From Bacillota bacterium (lineage in GTDB: Bacteria > Bacillota > Sulfobacillia > Sulfobacillales > JAIMBI01), in NCBI GenBank assembly GCA_021797815.1, contig JAJZYZ010000018.1, forward strand, positions 1 through 43,610: a stretch of DNA of 43,610 bases. The letters run 5' to 3'. Position numbers and translations under genes: made by a program. The notes beneath the pieces are model-generated. The model worked only from the letters and a program-made list of their open reading frames with translations. It was not told the DNA's origin and searched no databases. Shown in pieces: positions 41,177-43,610 of the stretch; within the stretch, counting starts at the first letter, position 1, and each line of letters starts with the position of its first letter.

Positions 41177-42181
41177 TCAATGGAACGTAAAGTTCACGCC
41201 CCCCACGCTGTCCGCAATGACCTGCGCCGAGGCCGCACTGCCCTTCGGTGGAATGAGCACGGCCATGTCCTGCAGGGTCTGGGTGCCGAGAAACGTGTAC
41301 TGTCCCGCCGGGACGATGGCCGTGCTCTCGCTTCCGGTGGGTTTAATGTGAAACACGTCTCCAGGGGCCGCGTGTTCATTGAACTGTGTGGACACCGTAA
41401 TGAATGCCAAAGCCCCGCCGCCCTTCAAGGCAAGCGCGCAGACGTTTACCGGGTCCGGGGTGGCGATGAGGGAGAACGACGCGCCCTTAGGCGGGTTGAC
41501 CTTGAAGGCCGCGTAGCCGCGAAAGACGGTGGACGTCAGCGGCCCTGGCTGGAAGCCGGGCCCGCCCGTCACTGCACCTGTCTTTACGGCGGCGTTGACG
41601 TCGGCGGCGTAGAGGGCCGCGAGCTCATTGGGCGTCCACTTCAATTCCGCATACTGCGCGGTCGAGAGGGCCGCCGCGTATCCCTCGGCATCAAGCGCGA
41701 TCGAAGGCGTAGGCGCTCCCGTGTAGGGGGTGGGCGAATAGGCCTGCATCCATCCCTGAGGGTCCTTGACGAACAGCATGTACACGCCGTTGGTATAGGC
41801 CGCGAAGAACGAGGCCCCGTGAGGCACCCAGACCGTCGTCGGCAGATTGGCGGGAGGAGCTTTAGGCGGCGTTTCATGGCTGTTCTTGGCGGCAATCCAG
41901 GACATGTCGTCGATCATGCTCTGGGGCGGCACTTCGATGGCGTCTTGCCCCGTCGTGTTCCATGTGGCCTCGGCGGCCCATTCCTTCTTCATGTACTGAT
42001 GGACCATCGCCGTCGCCTGAACTGGCGTGATTCCGGGGGGATAATGGGTATGAGACTTGGAAGCGCTTGACGGCGCCGATGTCGGTGCCGCGCCACAGCC
42101 GGTCACTACGAAGGCGGTCAGGACGAGAGGCATAAGCCAGTGAGCATCGTGAAATGGGCGGAAACGGCCCGGACGACTCAT
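41177..42181 (-). CDS. Exported lipoprotein of unknown function
   Basis: A 334-residue protein starting at ATG 42181 after GGGGGAAG. The signal peptide ends in VVTGC with Cys29 lipidated, so it is anchored outside the membrane. After a Ser/Thr-rich linker come ITPVQATAMVHQYMKKEWAAE, a probable substrate or ligand domain, and a second half rich in beta strands (AFITVSTQFNEH, YTFLGTQTLQDMAVLIPP). I do not recognise a family. Repeated Gly/Pro turns suggest a compact extracellular fold. TTGACA occurs upstream at 42243-42238. Confidence 0.75.
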   Translation of the reverse strand: MSRPGRFRPFHDAHWLMPLVLTAFVVTGCGAAPTSAPSSASKSHTHYPPGITPVQATAMVHQYMKKEWAAEATWNTTGQDAIEVPPQSMIDDMSWIAAKNSHETPPKAPPANLPTTVWVPHGASFFAAYTNGVYMLFVKDPQGWMQAYSPTPYTGAPTPSIALDAEGYAAALSTAQYAELKWTPNELAALYAADVNAAVKTGAVTGGPGFQPGPLTSTVFRGYAAFKVNPPKGASFSLIATPDPVNVCALALKGGGALAFITVSTQFNEHAAPGDVFHIKPTGSESTAIVPAGQYTFLGTQTLQDMAVLIPPKGSAASAQVIADSVGGVNFTFH

Positions 42182-42491
42182 TGTTCTTCCCCCTGTTATC
42201 CCATAGCTGTTGGTAACATCTCGTCGTTTGTGAACCATGTCAATAAACACTTTATAGCGACAAATGTTGGGAAACGCACGGAGGAGTAAGGGGCGCGGCG
42301 GGGACGGTGCGAGCCGGGCGTCGCCCGGGGACGGTCTCATGAATCGGTCGCCGATGAGACGCGAGAGCCGTCGAATCGGCTCAGCCGTCCGGAATGCCGA
42401 CGCCCATGCCGGGGATCGGCAAGCGCACGGGTGACACGGTTTCAAGCGCCCGTCGGCCCACGCACATCGCACGGGCCAGGCGTCCACGTCC
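42182..42491. other. 310-bp gap with a possible promoter for the lipoprotein
   Basis: TTGACA (42243-42238, leftward) is a perfect -35, but the -10 choices at 16-19 bases (GATGTT, ATGTTA) are weak. GTTATCC and TGGTAAC at 42195-42216 form a loose dyad near the expected start of transcription. The rest shows no structure or gene. Confidence 0.4.
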
Positions 42492-43169
42492 TCAGACGCG
42501 TCGAGCGGCCAATACCAGGTCGGGCCGGTCAGACGTGATCCCGTCGATGCCCATCTCCACCAGCGCCTCAATTTCTTCGCGCTGATTCGGCGTCCAGGCC
42601 GTCAGCAAAATCTCTTCCTGATGGCAGCGGTCGACATAGGATGCGGTCAGCATCGCGTACTGAATGCTGAGAAACCGGCACGATGCGTCGCGGGCCACCG
42701 TTCCCGGATGCACGGGAAGGCCGGACAGGAGAGCCCCCGTGAGTAAACCCGGGATGGCCGTGTTCAACTCGCGCATCAGCAGGTGGTTGAAAGACGTGGG
42801 AGTCATCCGGTCTCGCCATGACGGATGACGCTCCAGCAGCGCGATGAGCGCCTGCAAGGTTTCAGGCGTCTTGAGCTCCACGCGAAGCGGCACGTCAACG
42901 GCCGTGAGCACGTCTTCCAGGGCGGGGACCCCGTGCCCATCGCCCACGTCCAGTCCCTCCAACTCCCGCCGGGACAGACTGTCCACGTTCACGTCCAGGT
43001 TGGCGGTCCGCTTCAGCGATCGGTCGTGCACCACCATCAAATGGCCGTCCGCGCTCAGATGCACATCGCACTCGATGAAGTCGACACCGAGCGCCGCCAC
43101 CGATTGAAAGGCGGTGAGACTATTTTCGGGAAACAAGGCGCCTCCACCGCGATGAGCAACAACCCACAT
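42492..43169 (-). CDS. Glycerophosphodiester phosphodiesterase
   Basis: A 225-residue GDPD-type TIM barrel. WVVAHRGGGALFPENSLTAF carries catalytic His6 and Arg7 with the PEN motif, FIECDVHLSADGHLMVVHD gives the metal acids Glu33 and Asp35 and the second catalytic His, and VELKTPET is the third motif; TAWTPNQREEIEALVEMGIDGITSDRPD closes the barrel. It would hydrolyse glycerophosphodiesters to glycerol-3-phosphate and an alcohol. There is no signal peptide, so it is cytoplasmic. ATG 43169 lies within the near-palindrome CCCACATATGTTGG. Confidence 0.9.
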   Translation of the reverse strand: MWVVAHRGGGALFPENSLTAFQSVAALGVDFIECDVHLSADGHLMVVHDRSLKRTANLDVNVDSLSRRELEGLDVGDGHGVPALEDVLTAVDVPLRVELKTPETLQALIALLERHPSWRDRMTPTSFNHLLMRELNTAIPGLLTGALLSGLPVHPGTVARDASCRFLSIQYAMLTASYVDRCHQEEILLTAWTPNQREEIEALVEMGIDGITSDRPDLVLAARRV

Positions 43170-43558
43170 ATGTTGGCCTGGCTCACGACGAAAGACGGTA
43201 TGGACGAAGTGCCCAGCGTCCCGTTGTGGTCCGGCGCTCGCCTCCTTCCGTATAAGTGATCTTCCTCCCTGCGGGCCAACGGCGAGGCAGGGCCGGAACG
43301 GCGCGTTCGGCTCTGCCTGGCCGACGCGCTCCCTTCGATCGTTATTTTCAACGACTCATCCCCGCCGGGCAACGCCGGCAGCGGCGATCCTGTCGTCTCT
43401 TGCGTGGGACTAACCCTGCCCAATGGCTCACCGACGACATTGAGAGGCTTCACCGCCGCTCCGTCGGAGGTCACCGTGCTGAGACCGTGACGCCATGACA
43501 CGGCAACGTTCTGCGGTGCCGCCGCTTCAGCACCAGCAGGATGTGGTACATACGAAAC
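43170..43558. other. 389 bp without a gene, between divergent genes
   Basis: It must contain promoters for the GDPD gene (leftward) and the MBL gene (rightward). No convincing boxes or RNA structure were found. Confidence 0.4.
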
Positions 43559-43610
43559 ATGAAACTCACAAAGTTGGGCCACGCATGCGTGCGCCTGCAG
43601 AAGGACGGGC
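43559..43610 (+). CDS. MBL-fold metallo-hydrolase, first codons only (partial)
   Basis: ATG 43559 opens a frame that runs off the right edge: MKLTKLGHACVRLQKDG. This is the standard N-terminus of the UPF0173/YtnP-like branch of metallo-beta-lactamase-fold hydrolases (KLTxLGHAxxxxE/Q). The catalytic motif lies beyond the window, so the assignment rests on these residues alone. Ribosome-site support is weak (AGCAGGATG is far upstream). Confidence 0.65.
   Translation, partial: MKLTKLGHACVRLQKDG

Overview
The window is high-GC bacterial chromosome, densely coded on both strands, with long antisense open frames that are by-products of the base composition. A SAM-I riboswitch with terminator, a homocysteine-methyltransferase/MetF fusion, a BclA-like collagen-repeat surface protein and strong purine-rich Shine-Dalgarno sites (often with GTG or TTG starts) fit a high-GC Firmicutes-type organism best. 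Chloroflexi or Actinobacteria cannot be excluded. No rRNA, tRNA or CRISPR array was seen.

Layout. 1-2300: the tail of a glycoside hydrolase family 2 gene, a small exported protein, and a DUF1778/GNAT toxin-antitoxin pair with its own promoter and operator-like palindrome. 3244-11952: a catabolic island. A D-aminoacylase gene is divergent from a five-gene operon: molybdenum hydroxylase large subunit, hydantoinase/oxoprolinase-like protein, DUF917 protein and two short-chain dehydrogenases. The leader of that operon can fold into a pseudoknotted RNA ending next to the Shine-Dalgarno site; I could not match it to a known class. 12268-17397: small membrane and unknown proteins, a lipoprotein, a methyltransferase, and a two-gene alkylation-repair operon (Ada-AraC-AlkA fusion plus Ogt).

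17405-21800 is a decayed mobile-element zone: an IS3-family remnant with recognisable terminal repeats abutting a truncated RhtA/EamA exporter, a collagen-like gene with perfect 18-bp repeats, a DUF7662 protein and an IS110-family remnant. 22352-28914 holds small helical and membrane proteins, DoxX, an ABC-2 exporter, a tandem-repeat exported protein, an S51 peptidase and a GNAT enzyme.

28933-33137 is a methionine operon read leftwards: promoter, SAM-I riboswitch with an attenuator, a MetE N-half-like protein, a zinc-ligand-bearing MetE C-half, and a homocysteine methyltransferase-MTHFR fusion. The three genes overlap by 4-8 bases. 33183-43610 carries amino-acid, peptide and nucleoside enzymes: PLP dehydratase, M20 amidohydrolase, MBL hydrolase, FGGY kinase, nucleoside hydrolase and GDPD. 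It also has a frameshifted corA, an alpha/beta hydrolase divergent from the kinase across a perfect 16-bp palindrome, and the first codons of another MBL protein at the right edge.

The strongest leads are the unexplained structured leader at 4999-5105, the split MetE pair under SAM control, and the molybdenum hydroxylase without its usual partner subunits.
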